DNA from: Ammoniphilus resinae | GTDB lineage: Bacteria; Bacillota; Bacilli; Aneurinibacillales; RAOX-1 | NCBI RefSeq assembly: GCF_017873965.1 | Contig: NZ_JAGGKT010000016.1 | Coordinates: 1 to 64,000, forward strand | Direction of reading: 5' to 3' | DNA length: 64,000 nt | Shown: positions 7,574 to 16,171 of the stretch, piece by piece | How positions within the stretch are numbered: position 1 is the first letter of the stretch | Layout of the letters: the number at the start of each line of letters is the position of its first letter | The notes under the pieces: model-generated | What the model saw: only the letters and a program-made list of their open reading frames with translations | Databases searched by the model: none | What the model was told of the DNA's origin: nothing | Made by a program: the position numbers and the translations under genes

Positions 7574-9694
7574 ATGAAGTTTTGGAAAACACAAGGAATC
7601 GTGATCATGGTATCACTTATCATGCTCGTACTCGCTTTCCTTTTTATTGAACTATCAGATCCAGCTTTTCGAGTGCAAAACCATCTTACGATTCATCTCA
7701 TTATCGAGATTGTTATTATCATCATCTCTTTTACGATCGCCCTGCAGGCGTGGATGATTTTTCCGCATATTTTGTCCAATCACCGATTGTGGCTTGGCTC
7801 GCTTTTCCTATCGATTGGCATCCTGGAGATCTTCCAGGTCATTACATATAAAGGAATGCCGTTTTTCCTAGTGGACAGTTCACCCTATCGTGCGACCTGG
7901 TTTTATATTGTAAATCGAGTGACACAGGCCTTATGCCTGCTCTTGATTGTGGTAACCAAGGAAAAGCAGGTGCAGCCTCAATATCGATGGGGAGCTTATG
8001 GCTTGGCTTTTTTCTATTCACTTCTATGGATAGCGATCATTCTTCATCCCAATCAAGTCCTCCCGCAATTGGTTGTGGAAGGGATCGGAACGACGGCACT
8101 TAAAAATGGCCTGCAGTATACAGCGATTATTTTGCAATTCCTTATCATTGTTGTTCTTGTGAAAAATATAAAGTCCAAAGAAACCTTCAACCGAGTGCTG
8201 ATTTTAGCTTCGATCTATTTAATGATTGGCGATTCGATGTTCACTACATACAAAAGTGTTTACGATGTAATGAATTTTGTTGGGCATATCTTTCAGGTAT
8301 TTGGCTTCTACTTCCTTTTAAGGGCTCTCTATTATAGTTCTGTGGAGGAACCTTTCCAAAAATTAAAAGAAGCACGCGAACATTTGGCTTTTGTCGCTCA
8401 TCACGATGAAACGAGCAAGCTCCCGAATTCACGCTACATTGATGAAAAGCTGGACCAGATGATAGAACAGCATGCAGATGGCAAAGTGGTTGTGTTATTG
8501 CTTGAAATGGCCCGCTTTAAAACGATTAATCAATCACTCGGCTATACCTTCGGAGATCTGGTTTTGCAATCGGTAGCAGCCCGTCTTCGTGAGTCTCTTT
8601 CTGATGATTTATTTTTGGGGAAGTTGAGAGGGGACAAGTTTTGCATCCTGGCCCCCAGTGCAATAGCTGGTGAATCCCCGGTGGGAATTTGTCGGCATAT
8701 TCACGAGGCATTGCACGACCCTTTTGTGATTCAGGGCCTTCTTTTAAATGTCACCGTAAACATAGGAATTGCGGTTTATCCAGAACACGGCGAAGCGAAA
8801 AGCGAACTTCTGCGACACGCGCAGATTGCCATGAACGAAGCTGAGCAGGACGTCGATCGATTTGCCATTTTTCATCCGACCATGGAGCAGCAGTCTTTGG
8901 CTAGGTTAGTCCTGGAACAAGATTTACATAAAGCTCTGGAAAAAAACGAATTACATGTCGTCTATCAACCACAAGTTGATTTATGTAACGGGCAGATCCT
9001 TGCCCTCGAGGCCCTTCTGCGATGGAAGCATCCGAAACAAGGGTGGATTTCGCCGGGTCAATTTATTCCGATTGCGGAAGAAACAGGGTTGATTATTCCA
9101 ATTGGTGAATGGGTATTAAGAACGGCATGTAGACAGGTAAAGGCTTGGCACGAACAGGGATTTCCGCCCTTTGGCATATCCGTGAATCTCTCTACACGGC
9201 AATTTTTCCAGCATAATTTAGCGGAAAAGGTTGAAGAAATTCTTGAGGAAACAGATCTTCCTTCGCATTATCTAGAGTTGGAAATTACCGAAAGCATGAC
9301 GATGAATGTGAGCCATGCAATTGGTGTTTTGCAAAAGTTAAAGAAGCTTGGAGTAAAAGTCTCTGTCGATGATTTCGGTACAGGGTATTCCTCCTTGAAT
9401 TATTTAAAAGAACTTCCCATCGACCGGTTAAAAATTGATCAATCCTTTATCCGAAATATACTAGAAGATAAACAAAATGCTGCCTTAACCTCGATGATCA
9501 TCTCGATGGCCAAATTCCTGGAAATCAAAGTGATTGCCGAAGGGGTAGAGACCTTGGAGCAATTCCGTTATTTGGAGCGTCATCAGTGCCACCAAGGACA
9601 GGGATATCTCTTTAGCCCGCCCATTTCGGCGGAAGATTTCACTGCACAATTTTTTGAGAAACAAAATCAATTCCAGTCCTATGTTTTACACTAG
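7574..9694 (+). CDS. Membrane GGDEF-EAL protein, probable c-di-GMP phosphodiesterase
   Basis: 706 aa; the ATG at 7574 is preferred over the GTG at 7571 because of its 7-nt spacing to GGAGG. The N terminus (about 1-255) carries seven or so membrane segments resembling the MASE3 sensor module. The GGDEF domain (about 280-440) is degenerate: its signature reads RGDKF near residue 351, so cyclase activity is unlikely. The EAL domain (about 460-700) looks intact, with EALLRW near 478, NLSTRQF, ITES, DDFGTGYSSL, KIDQSF, AEGVE and QGYLFS. The expected activity is hydrolysis of c-di-GMP under control of a membrane signal. HD-GYP and PilZ proteins are encoded elsewhere in the window. Confidence 0.88.
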   Translation: MKFWKTQGIVIMVSLIMLVLAFLFIELSDPAFRVQNHLTIHLIIEIVIIIISFTIALQAWMIFPHILSNHRLWLGSLFLSIGILEIFQVITYKGMPFFLVDSSPYRATWFYIVNRVTQALCLLLIVVTKEKQVQPQYRWGAYGLAFFYSLLWIAIILHPNQVLPQLVVEGIGTTALKNGLQYTAIILQFLIIVVLVKNIKSKETFNRVLILASIYLMIGDSMFTTYKSVYDVMNFVGHIFQVFGFYFLLRALYYSSVEEPFQKLKEAREHLAFVAHHDETSKLPNSRYIDEKLDQMIEQHADGKVVVLLLEMARFKTINQSLGYTFGDLVLQSVAARLRESLSDDLFLGKLRGDKFCILAPSAIAGESPVGICRHIHEALHDPFVIQGLLLNVTVNIGIAVYPEHGEAKSELLRHAQIAMNEAEQDVDRFAIFHPTMEQQSLARLVLEQDLHKALEKNELHVVYQPQVDLCNGQILALEALLRWKHPKQGWISPGQFIPIAEETGLIIPIGEWVLRTACRQVKAWHEQGFPPFGISVNLSTRQFFQHNLAEKVEEILEETDLPSHYLELEITESMTMNVSHAIGVLQKLKKLGVKVSVDDFGTGYSSLNYLKELPIDRLKIDQSFIRNILEDKQNAALTSMIISMAKFLEIKVIAEGVETLEQFRYLERHQCHQGQGYLFSPPISAEDFTAQFFEKQNQFQSYVLH

Positions 9695-9702
9695 ATGACT
9701 GT

Positions 9703-9738
9703 CCCTGGCGCCAGGTTATGGTGTCGGGATATTTTTTT
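9703..9738 (+). terminator. Probable Rho-independent terminator
   Basis: CCCTGGCGCC pairs with GGTGTCGGG (one bulge, two G-U pairs) around a 7-nt loop, followed after ATA by seven T residues. Confidence 0.6.
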
Positions 9739-9799
9739 GCTGCAATTAAATATTGCATTTTTTCAGATTTGTTATATCATTTAGGTATATTTTAGAAAA

Positions 9800-9813
9800 T
9801 TTAAACGGTTAAA
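9800..9813. promoter_or_regulatory. LacI-type operator-like sequence
   Basis: TTTAAACGGTTAAA has a central CG and 12 of 14 symmetric positions. It lies 27 bp before the LacI-family gene and could be an autoregulatory site. It is weaker than the perfect palindrome at 10870. Confidence 0.4.
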
Positions 9814-9839
9814 TATTATCTTTCACAGGAAGTGAGGAT

Positions 9840-10859
9840 TTGGTAACGATTAAGGACATTGCAAAGCATGCGGGCGTTTCCGTGGCTACCGTTTCTTATG
9901 TATTAAACAACACAAGATACGTGAGTCCACAGCGAAGGGAACGCGTTTTGCAGGCTGTTGAGGAACTGAATTATGTTCCCAACGCTGTGGCCCGTGGGCT
10001 TAGAGCTAGGAATACAAAGACTTTAGGTTTGGTTTTATCAGATATTACGAATCCCTTTTTTCCTGATTTAGCAAAAGGCTGTGAGGACGCAGCACAGGCC
10101 GCCGGTTTTTCTCTAGTCATGTTAAATACCAATGAGCAAAGGGAGCGGATCATCAATGCCGTTTTGCAAATTCGGGAAGGGAAAGTAGATGGATTAATCA
10201 TCGCCAGTGCCGTCAAGCAAGACCTGGGGATTCTGCAGGAACTGGTGTTAGAAGGGTATCCCATCGTCCTGGCCCATCGCCGTATCCAGGATCTTCAGGT
10301 GGATTCTGTTGTGGCCGACAATTTCCAGGGGGTCACATCGGCCGTACGCTATTTTATTTCCCTTGGTCATACCCGGATTGCTATGTTTACAGGTGTGGAT
10401 GAGACCTCAGTGAATATGGAACGAAAAGAGGGTTTTATCAAGGCGATGACAGACGCCGGTCTCCCAATCCGTCAGGAATGGATGTGCAATACGTTAGGAG
10501 ATTACCAGCTCGCTTATAATGCTTCCGCAAATCTGATGCGCCTGCCTTGGGAAGAAAGACCAACTGCCGTGGTTTGTATGAATGACATGGTTGCCTTAGG
10601 AGTCATGGACGCGGTGGAGGATCGGGGATACCAGGTTCCAGCGGATATGGCAGTGATTGGCTTTGATGACCTATTTTTTGCTGGTACCCAGCGTATTCAG
10701 TTAACCAGTGTGCGTATCCCCCGCTATGAGATCGGTCAACAGGCCGCCCGTTTGATCATTGACCGAATTCAGCGAACAAAGACTATGGAACCGATGGAAA
10801 TCGTTCTGCCGACGCAACTTGTGGTGAGAAAAACAAGCGGAGATGGGATTTATCGTTAG
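9840..10859 (+). CDS. LacI family transcriptional regulator
   Basis: 339 aa, the family length. The N-terminal helix-turn-helix is typical (TIKDIAKHAGVSVATVSYVL, then a hinge NAVARGLR), followed by a periplasmic-binding-protein-like effector domain (about 60-335). It starts with TTG at 9840 behind AGGAAGTGAGG. It directly precedes the GH88 gene (44 nt), with a perfect operator-like palindrome in the gap. It therefore probably controls glucuronide use, and the effector is likely an unsaturated uronate-containing oligosaccharide (inference). Confidence 0.9.
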   Translation: MVTIKDIAKHAGVSVATVSYVLNNTRYVSPQRRERVLQAVEELNYVPNAVARGLRARNTKTLGLVLSDITNPFFPDLAKGCEDAAQAAGFSLVMLNTNEQRERIINAVLQIREGKVDGLIIASAVKQDLGILQELVLEGYPIVLAHRRIQDLQVDSVVADNFQGVTSAVRYFISLGHTRIAMFTGVDETSVNMERKEGFIKAMTDAGLPIRQEWMCNTLGDYQLAYNASANLMRLPWEERPTAVVCMNDMVALGVMDAVEDRGYQVPADMAVIGFDDLFFAGTQRIQLTSVRIPRYEIGQQAARLIIDRIQRTKTMEPMEIVLPTQLVVRKTSGDGIYR

Positions 10860-10869
10860 TGTGTTGATA

Positions 10870-10883
10870 TCTAATCGATTAGA
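10870..10883. promoter_or_regulatory. Perfect 14-bp palindromic operator
   Basis: TCTAATCGATTAGA is fully symmetric with a central CG, the hallmark of LacI-family operators. It lies between the LacI gene stop and the ribosome binding site of the GH88 gene, so it could act as a roadblock or cover an internal promoter. Confidence 0.65.
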
Positions 10884-10903
10884 AAAAGGGAGGAGCGAGC
10901 AAA

Positions 10904-12040
10904 GTGAGGTTAACTAAAAAGGAAGTTTTTGAGAAAGGTCTGCAAAAAGTAGCGAATATGGAGGAGAGTTTACGTGAATTTCCGCATATTACAAGGGATG
11001 GACAATGGCTGACACACGAAAATGGGCATTGGACAGGCGGATTTTGGGTTGGGTTGTTGTGGCTGAAATCGCTATACGCGGTCGAGTCGGAGAGAGCACA
11101 GCTTCAAACAAAAGCAGCCGGATGGGCAAAACGGCTTGCTGTCCGCGTGACTGACAATAAAACGCATGATCAAGGCTTTATTTTTGGACCAAGCTGTATT
11201 TTGGGCTACCATCTGACAGGGGATCCTGAGTTTATTCGCTTGGCCGAGGCTGGGGCAAAAAACATGCGTGATCTGTTCGAAGATCGAGTCGGGCTGATTC
11301 TAGCCTGGGATGAACCAGGCTATGAAGGGGTGGCCATAGTTGATACGATCATGAACCTTCCCTTGTTATCCTGGGTTGCAAAGCAGCAGGACAAACCGGA
11401 ATACCATGAACTAGCCTGCCATACTGCCGATCACATTTTACAACATCATGTTCGCCCCGACGGTTCCACTTATCATGTGGTTCGCTGGGATCCAAGCAGT
11501 TATGAGATCGTGGAAAGAAGAACCCATCAGGGCTTTGCTCCTGAAAGCTGCTGGTCCAGAGGCCAAGCTTGGGCGACCTACGGATTTGCCAATATGTACC
11601 GATACACGAAGAAGGCAGAATATCTTGAGGCGGCGCAAAAAATAGGCGAGTACTACTGGGATCATTTAGATGATGATTTGAAATTGCCAAGATGGGATTT
11701 TGTCTTCCAAAATCGTACCGACGAGCCCCTTGACGCATCTTCCGCTTCCATTGCAGCCTCCGGGATGATTTTAATGTATGATCTTCTCAAGCAGGCAGGT
11801 TCACTGGATGCGGACATTTGGCTAGATCGTGCCGACCAAATCTTGCAGGGCATGGCCACTCACTGTCTATACCATGATATGGAGCGGTTCGGGATTATTG
11901 AAAAGGCCACTGTGGATAAGCCTAGAAATTCTGGGATCAATGAGTCCACAATGTATGGTGATTATTATTTTATGGAGGCAATTTACCGTAGACTACAGCT
12001 GCATGAAGGGAATCGCAAGGGACTAGAGATTCTCTATTAA
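10904..12040 (+). CDS. Glycoside hydrolase family 88, unsaturated glucuronyl hydrolase
   Basis: 378 aa. GH88 enzymes remove the terminal 4,5-unsaturated uronic acid left by polysaccharide lyases, by hydration of the enol ether. Asp89 (THDQGF) and Asp147 (DTIMNL) match the two conserved aspartates of the Bacillus GL1 enzyme (D88 and D149). The alpha/alpha-barrel motifs WTGGFW, WDEPGYEG and SWSRGQAW-like (CWSRGQAWATYG) are present. There is no signal peptide, so it acts in the cytosol on imported oligosaccharides. It starts with GTG at 10904 behind GGGAGGAG. No lyase or sugar transporter is adjacent, which is unusual. Confidence 0.9.
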   Translation: MRLTKKEVFEKGLQKVANMEESLREFPHITRDGQWLTHENGHWTGGFWVGLLWLKSLYAVESERAQLQTKAAGWAKRLAVRVTDNKTHDQGFIFGPSCILGYHLTGDPEFIRLAEAGAKNMRDLFEDRVGLILAWDEPGYEGVAIVDTIMNLPLLSWVAKQQDKPEYHELACHTADHILQHHVRPDGSTYHVVRWDPSSYEIVERRTHQGFAPESCWSRGQAWATYGFANMYRYTKKAEYLEAAQKIGEYYWDHLDDDLKLPRWDFVFQNRTDEPLDASSASIAASGMILMYDLLKQAGSLDADIWLDRADQILQGMATHCLYHDMERFGIIEKATVDKPRNSGINESTMYGDYYFMEAIYRRLQLHEGNRKGLEILY

Positions 12041-12053
12041 TTTATGAACCGAG

Positions 12054-12092
12054 AATTCCGCCTATCTTTAAAGTAAAGATTTAGGCGGAATT
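12054..12092. terminator. Long hairpin after the GH88 gene
   Basis: AATTCCGCCTA and TAGGCGGAATT form a perfect 11-bp stem, and the inner TCTTT/AAAGA pairs too. The following TTTTC is short, so termination is probable but not certain. Confidence 0.65.
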
Positions 12093-12242
12093 TTCAAATT
12101 TCCCCGCTTAATCTAGCTATCTCCTCGCACACAACCCTCGCTAGTGATCATTCCCATGATCAAACTTTCCCTTCTGGTAAAAATACTTTACAATTAAACT
12201 GTTCTACGAGACCAATTTAAAAACGAAAGAAGGCAAAAGGCA

Positions 12243-13421
12243 ATGAAAAAGAAAGGCTTCTCCTCTCGTTCTGTGCATGGGGGAAAGGACATCCATCTAT
12301 CCAATCGTCCGGAAGCAATGCCAATTTATCAAACCTCTGTTTTTACTTTTGATGATTTAAGCCATATGGAAAGCTATTTTGAACCTTCCAGTGATTCCTA
12401 CTTATATTCCCGTGACAAAAATCCTAATCCATCCGCTTTGGAGCAAGTCTATGCTGATCTTGAAGGCGGGGAAGCAGCGGTGGTCACCTCTTCGGGGATG
12501 GCTGGGATCTGCGCCGGGATCCTCAGCTGTGTTCAAGCGGGGGATCATGTCCTTTGTTCCTCGGAGATTTACGGTGTAACCGGTGCCTTATTGGAAAAAG
12601 AGTTAAACAGACTTGGAGTTGAGTACAGCTTTGCTTCTTTTCACGATCTTTCATCCGTAGAGAGTGCCATCCAACCGAATACGAAGGCTTTTGTCACAGA
12701 AGTCGTGGCAAATCCTTTACTTACGGTGATGGATATCGGCGCTTTGGCTGATCTGGCGCATGCCCATCAATGCCAATTGATTGTGGACAGCACTTTTACT
12801 TCACCATACGTCATTCGTCCTCTAGAATTTGGAGCAGATATCGTGGTCCACAGTGCAACGAAATATTTAAACGGCCATAACGATGTTACAGCAGGAGTGG
12901 TGATATCGGATCAGGGGAAGATCAACCGGACGCGGGAAATCATTGTGCGCATGGGTTGTAATCTTGGGCCGTTTGAGGCTTGGTTGGCTTTGCGAGGAAT
13001 TAAAACCTTTGCTTTGCGGATGAAGCAGCACTGTGAAAATGGTATGAAAATAGCGCAGTTCCTTGCCCAGCACCCCAAAATTGAAAAGGTCTACTACCCT
13101 GGATTGCCGACACATCCGACTTTTGCGGTGGCAGAGAAACTATTGGATGGGCGTTATGGCGGGATGGTCAGTTTTAAAGTGGTTGATGACAAAGAGAAAA
13201 TCAATCGTTTCATACGCACCCTTGAATCGATCAATCTCGCGCCATCTCTGGCAGGTGTCGCCTCAACCTTGTCACATCCGATGATGACCTCCCACCGGGC
13301 ATGGTCACCGGAAAAACAACAAACCTGGGGAATTACCATGGGACTGTTGCGGCTTTCTGTTGGAATCGAAGACGCGGAAGACATCATAGCTGATTTGGAG
13401 CAGGCGTTGGAGCAGCTATAG
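12243..13421 (+). CDS. Cys/Met metabolism PLP-dependent enzyme
   Basis: 392 aa, the family length for cystathionine gamma-synthase, cystathionine beta/gamma-lyase and methionine gamma-lyase (transsulfuration fold). The PLP lysine is in the HSATKYLNGHND region, and the substrate-binding tail motif RLSVGIED is present. The N terminus is consistent with this group (SRSVHGGK, then YQTSVFTFDD). Sequence alone does not separate synthase from lyase activity. The gene stands alone, with no S-box or T-box leader that I can see, and the ATG follows GAAAGAAGG by about 9 nt. Confidence 0.85.
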   Translation: MKKKGFSSRSVHGGKDIHLSNRPEAMPIYQTSVFTFDDLSHMESYFEPSSDSYLYSRDKNPNPSALEQVYADLEGGEAAVVTSSGMAGICAGILSCVQAGDHVLCSSEIYGVTGALLEKELNRLGVEYSFASFHDLSSVESAIQPNTKAFVTEVVANPLLTVMDIGALADLAHAHQCQLIVDSTFTSPYVIRPLEFGADIVVHSATKYLNGHNDVTAGVVISDQGKINRTREIIVRMGCNLGPFEAWLALRGIKTFALRMKQHCENGMKIAQFLAQHPKIEKVYYPGLPTHPTFAVAEKLLDGRYGGMVSFKVVDDKEKINRFIRTLESINLAPSLAGVASTLSHPMMTSHRAWSPEKQQTWGITMGLLRLSVGIEDAEDIIADLEQALEQL

Positions 13422-13426
13422 GAGAG

Positions 13427-13615
13427 AATAGCGGAAAGATTTTCCGTTATTCGTAAATCTGGGCTTGAAAAGTGATGAATAGCGGAAAATTTTTCCCTTA
13501 TTCGGCCAAAGGAACAGATAAATTGGGTTACTAGAGCTCAATAGCGGAAATTTTTACCGCTATTGAGCTAATATTGCTAGGATTTTTGAGTATAGCGGAA
13601 AATTTTTCCGTTAAA
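13427..13615. repeat. Cluster of four palindromes, 51/62/51-bp spacing
   Basis: A 25-nt palindrome of the form AATAGCGGA-7 nt-TCCGTTATT occurs near 13427, 13478, 13541 and 13591. The intervals between copies have non-conserved sequence. Copy 3 extends to a perfect AGCTCAATAGCGG/CCGCTATTGAGCT stem (13535-13569). It lies between two convergent genes and its layout resembles the 52-bp arrays with diverged loops. Confidence 0.85.
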
Positions 13616-13682
13616 ATCCTCGCTAGCCATGGTAGGGTGCCTATGTTAAAACCCTGTGCCCACTATCCCGCTTGATCAGAAG

Positions 13683-14525
13683 CTAGCCCCGCACAGAAAA
13701 ACTATTCACCAGTTCTTTCACCTTCATCATCATTACCAAAGCCTCCTGGTATTCCACCCCATCAGGATTACCCGCGTAAGGGATTTCCGATGCTTTCACT
13801 AACGCATAAACGATTCCATTTCGCTCACCTAGATAGGTGTGCATGCCCGTTTCCTGACCCCAGTCATTCCAATCCTGAAGGGCGATCCGCTCGACTCCGA
13901 ATAAGGCACCATCATCTTTGCCTGAGCCTTTATAAAGAAATCCAGTTCGATTTAACTCCTCATCCTTCACGATTTTCAATTTCCCTTTCCAAGAGGAGGG
14001 GAGGGCTAAAGAAAAGTCCTCCTCCTCGTAAAGATAAAACTCCCCTGACAGATAGGGAGACCGTACGCCCACAACCCCATCTTTATCCATTACGACGTCC
14101 GAAATGACCCATTTCTTATCTTCCAAAACAGCTGTAACCTTTGCCTGTTCCTGCCTTTTCAGCTTGCTCGAATCAGTCACCTCAAAAGTTAAATCATAAA
14201 CTACCTTCTGTTCAGATAACTTGTTTTCTTTTGTCACCGCAAAACGCTCGACCCACGGACTGGATCCACCCGTTACCCAATTCAATTCTTCCATCGCAAA
14301 ATAATATTTTGCCCGCAGTTCTTTTGACAGATATGCATACTGAATAGCCCCGTTACGATCCTGCAGTCCCTTTGCCCAAGCGTTCACAGCGTCTTTGGCC
14401 GTCGCAGCGGAAAATGCCTTCTCTAATAACTCTATCCGAACCTCGGCGGGAGCCACAGCCGCGGCGGATGCCATCCCTTGTAAACAAGTCACCAACAATG
14501 TGGTACACAACAGTAATTTTTTCAT
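13683..14525 (-). CDS. Exported protein of unknown function
   Basis: 280 aa from the ATG at 14525; an upstream in-frame ATG lies inside the GGAGGG ribosome binding site and is rejected. The signal peptide (KKLLL, hydrophobic core, ASAAA cleavage region) is clear. The mature part begins with an NTF2-like/DUF4878-type region (KAFSAATAKDAVNAWAKGL), followed by a domain of unknown type. It is the last gene of a probable operon with an ECF sigma factor and its anti-sigma factor, which suggests an envelope-stress role (inference). Confidence 0.6.
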   Translation of the reverse strand: MKKLLLCTTLLVTCLQGMASAAAVAPAEVRIELLEKAFSAATAKDAVNAWAKGLQDRNGAIQYAYLSKELRAKYYFAMEELNWVTGGSSPWVERFAVTKENKLSEQKVVYDLTFEVTDSSKLKRQEQAKVTAVLEDKKWVISDVVMDKDGVVGVRSPYLSGEFYLYEEEDFSLALPSSWKGKLKIVKDEELNRTGFLYKGSGKDDGALFGVERIALQDWNDWGQETGMHTYLGERNGIVYALVKASEIPYAGNPDGVEYQEALVMMMKVKELVNSFSVRG

Positions 14526-14598
14526 GCAGAATCCCTCCACCAGATTAAACTACATGAATAGACGAAAGCGGTTGTGGCCTCCTTACAGCTTTTTTAAC

Positions 14599-15375
14599 TT
14601 ATTTCCATCCATCCAGGAGGCTTTTCATCATCTTCTCTTTTTCCTCGGAAGGGATTGGTCCAAAAATCTTAATCTCCGTTAATCCATCCTTTTCCCCGGG
14701 TCGAAAGACAGTGAGCACATCTTCTTGATAAAAAGCATCATACCCTTCAAATGTAAAAGATTTTGTTTTCTCGGCGACCATATTAATGGAGCTTTTAATC
14801 TCAGTGTTATAAAAGAAGTAGCTGACGTGAACAGCATCCTTCATCTGCTTCTGATCTGGTTTGACGCCTCCGTTGGTATAAATAGCATGGTAAAGATGCT
14901 TGAGAATAGGGATTAACTCCCTCTTCTGAAAGGACCGGTCCTCGTTCATCACGAACATGTAATCCTGGCCCCCTTCAAATGCCAACTGAAAACCTTCTGG
15001 CACATAAGAGGGGAGGGCAAATTGTGTTCCAACTAATTTCACTGATTCCTCCCGAGTGATCGTTCCGTACATCGAAAGATCTGGGTGAGCGTCTTCTTCA
15101 TTTACTTCCGTTGATCGGAACGGAGGAGGCGGTAATTCTTGTTGTGAAACAACGTTAATTTCGGTTTGACCCACTTTGCTAAAATAATTGGCCGAGGCGG
15201 TTCCAACAACTAACAGGAAAGCCGTCGAAAAAATGAGCACGGCCTTCTTCGTTGGAACAGCTTTTTTTCTAGGCTTTATATCCCTTTCAATGCGGCTCCA
15301 CATATGATCAAAATCAACCTGCGGAATCTTCTCTTCCTGAAGCAATTGGCGATACTGATTTTCCATTTCACTCAT
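14599..15375 (-). CDS. Probable anti-sigma factor, DUF4367-type
   Basis: 258 aa. A short cytoplasmic N terminus (about 1-42) with DFDHMWSRIERDI is followed by one transmembrane helix (about 43-62) and an extracellular domain with the DUF4367-like pattern (ALPSYVPEGFQL near residue 117). Its ATG follows the sigma-factor stop codon without a gap, so the two are translationally coupled. It is expected to bind and hold the sigma factor at the membrane until a signal arrives. Confidence 0.75.
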   Translation of the reverse strand: MSEMENQYRQLLQEEKIPQVDFDHMWSRIERDIKPRKKAVPTKKAVLIFSTAFLLVVGTASANYFSKVGQTEINVVSQQELPPPPFRSTEVNEEDAHPDLSMYGTITREESVKLVGTQFALPSYVPEGFQLAFEGGQDYMFVMNEDRSFQKRELIPILKHLYHAIYTNGGVKPDQKQMKDAVHVSYFFYNTEIKSSINMVAEKTKSFTFEGYDAFYQEDVLTVFRPGEKDGLTEIKIFGPIPSEEKEKMMKSLLDGWK

Positions 15376-15876
15376 TTATAAAACCCCCCATTCCTTAGCT
15401 AGTTTTTGCATCTTGGATTTTCTTTGTAATGTCTGGTGTCCTTTAAAGCAGCGTGATTTCACGGTTCCAACTGCTATCTGCAGAACTTCTGCAATCTCTT
15501 CATAGCTCAAATCATGGAAATACCGAAGAATGACAACGGACCGAATCTTTTCGGGCAGTTCCCCCAAGATCTGAAAGAGTTCCGAACGAGTTTCCTCATT
15601 GATCAATTTTTTTTCTGAGGAATGGGGATCCATTAATTTTTTCGTCCAATCCCAGATCCCCTGGCGACTCCTTCGCTTTAAAAAATTTCGGCATGTATTC
15701 ATGGCGATACTCAGTAACCAAGGCTTTACCTTTTCAATGGTCAGAAAATCCCGTTCAAACGCCTTAATAAAAACATCCTGGCACACATCTTCGGCATCCT
15801 GTTGATTTTGTAGCATGTAATAGCAGGTTCGAAAAACATCTTCTTTATACAGTTCAAAAACCTCACGAGGCGTCAT
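15376..15876 (-). CDS. ECF-type RNA polymerase sigma factor
   Basis: 166 aa from the ATG at 15876 behind AAGGAGGG; the open frame extends upstream, but this site decides the start. Region 2 (YKEDVFRTCYYMLQNQQDAEDVCQDVFIKAF) is seen as the pieces LQNQQDAEDVCQDVF and IKAFER; region 4 (LRYFHDLSYEEIAEVLQIAVGTVKSR) carries the typical LSYEEIAEVL and GTVKSR. The anti-sigma gene follows directly. A canonical ECF promoter lies upstream of the divergent gene at 16172, a likely target. Confidence 0.88.
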   Translation of the reverse strand: MTPREVFELYKEDVFRTCYYMLQNQQDAEDVCQDVFIKAFERDFLTIEKVKPWLLSIAMNTCRNFLKRRSRQGIWDWTKKLMDPHSSEKKLINEETRSELFQILGELPEKIRSVVILRYFHDLSYEEIAEVLQIAVGTVKSRCFKGHQTLQRKSKMQKLAKEWGVL

Positions 15877-16111
15877 CGCGTATTTCCCTCCTTTCTGTTT
15901 GTTGGTTTCTATGTATGTAACAATTTTCCTGAGGAAAAGGTTCGCTTTATTTTTCTTGCTGCTAAAAATGTGAAGGAATGTCAAAGGGTGTGGTTACTGA
16001 CGAAAGGGGAGAGTGGTCAGAGGAGAGTGGAATGTATATCGTAGGATTCCTCTCAAAAGGTATAATTCTGTAAGAAGGAGTAGCTTTCCTCTGTGGTATG
16101 GAAGGTCCAAA

Positions 16112-16137
16112 GGAAACTTTCTATGAAAAAGTACGTC
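16112..16137 (+). promoter_or_regulatory. ECF sigma-type promoter
   Basis: GGAAAC (16112-16117) and CGTC (16134-16137) are 16 bp apart, the canonical spacing for Bacillus ECF sigma promoters. It is 35 bp upstream of the stalk-domain protein gene and beside the divergent ECF sigma operon. Confidence 0.7.
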
Positions 16138-16171
16138 TATACACTTATACAGCCATAGGGAGGGGAACCTG

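Noticed and set aside
12130-12242. Possible SAM or T-box leader before the Cys/Met PLP enzyme
   Set aside because: Only a short TGATCAT/ATGATCA inverted repeat is present (12145-12162); no conserved S-box core or T-box motif.
15935-15945. ECF autoregulatory promoter (GAACC) before the sigma gene
   Set aside because: The -35-like GAACC is not followed by CGTC or a similar -10 at 16-17 bp, so I did not call it.
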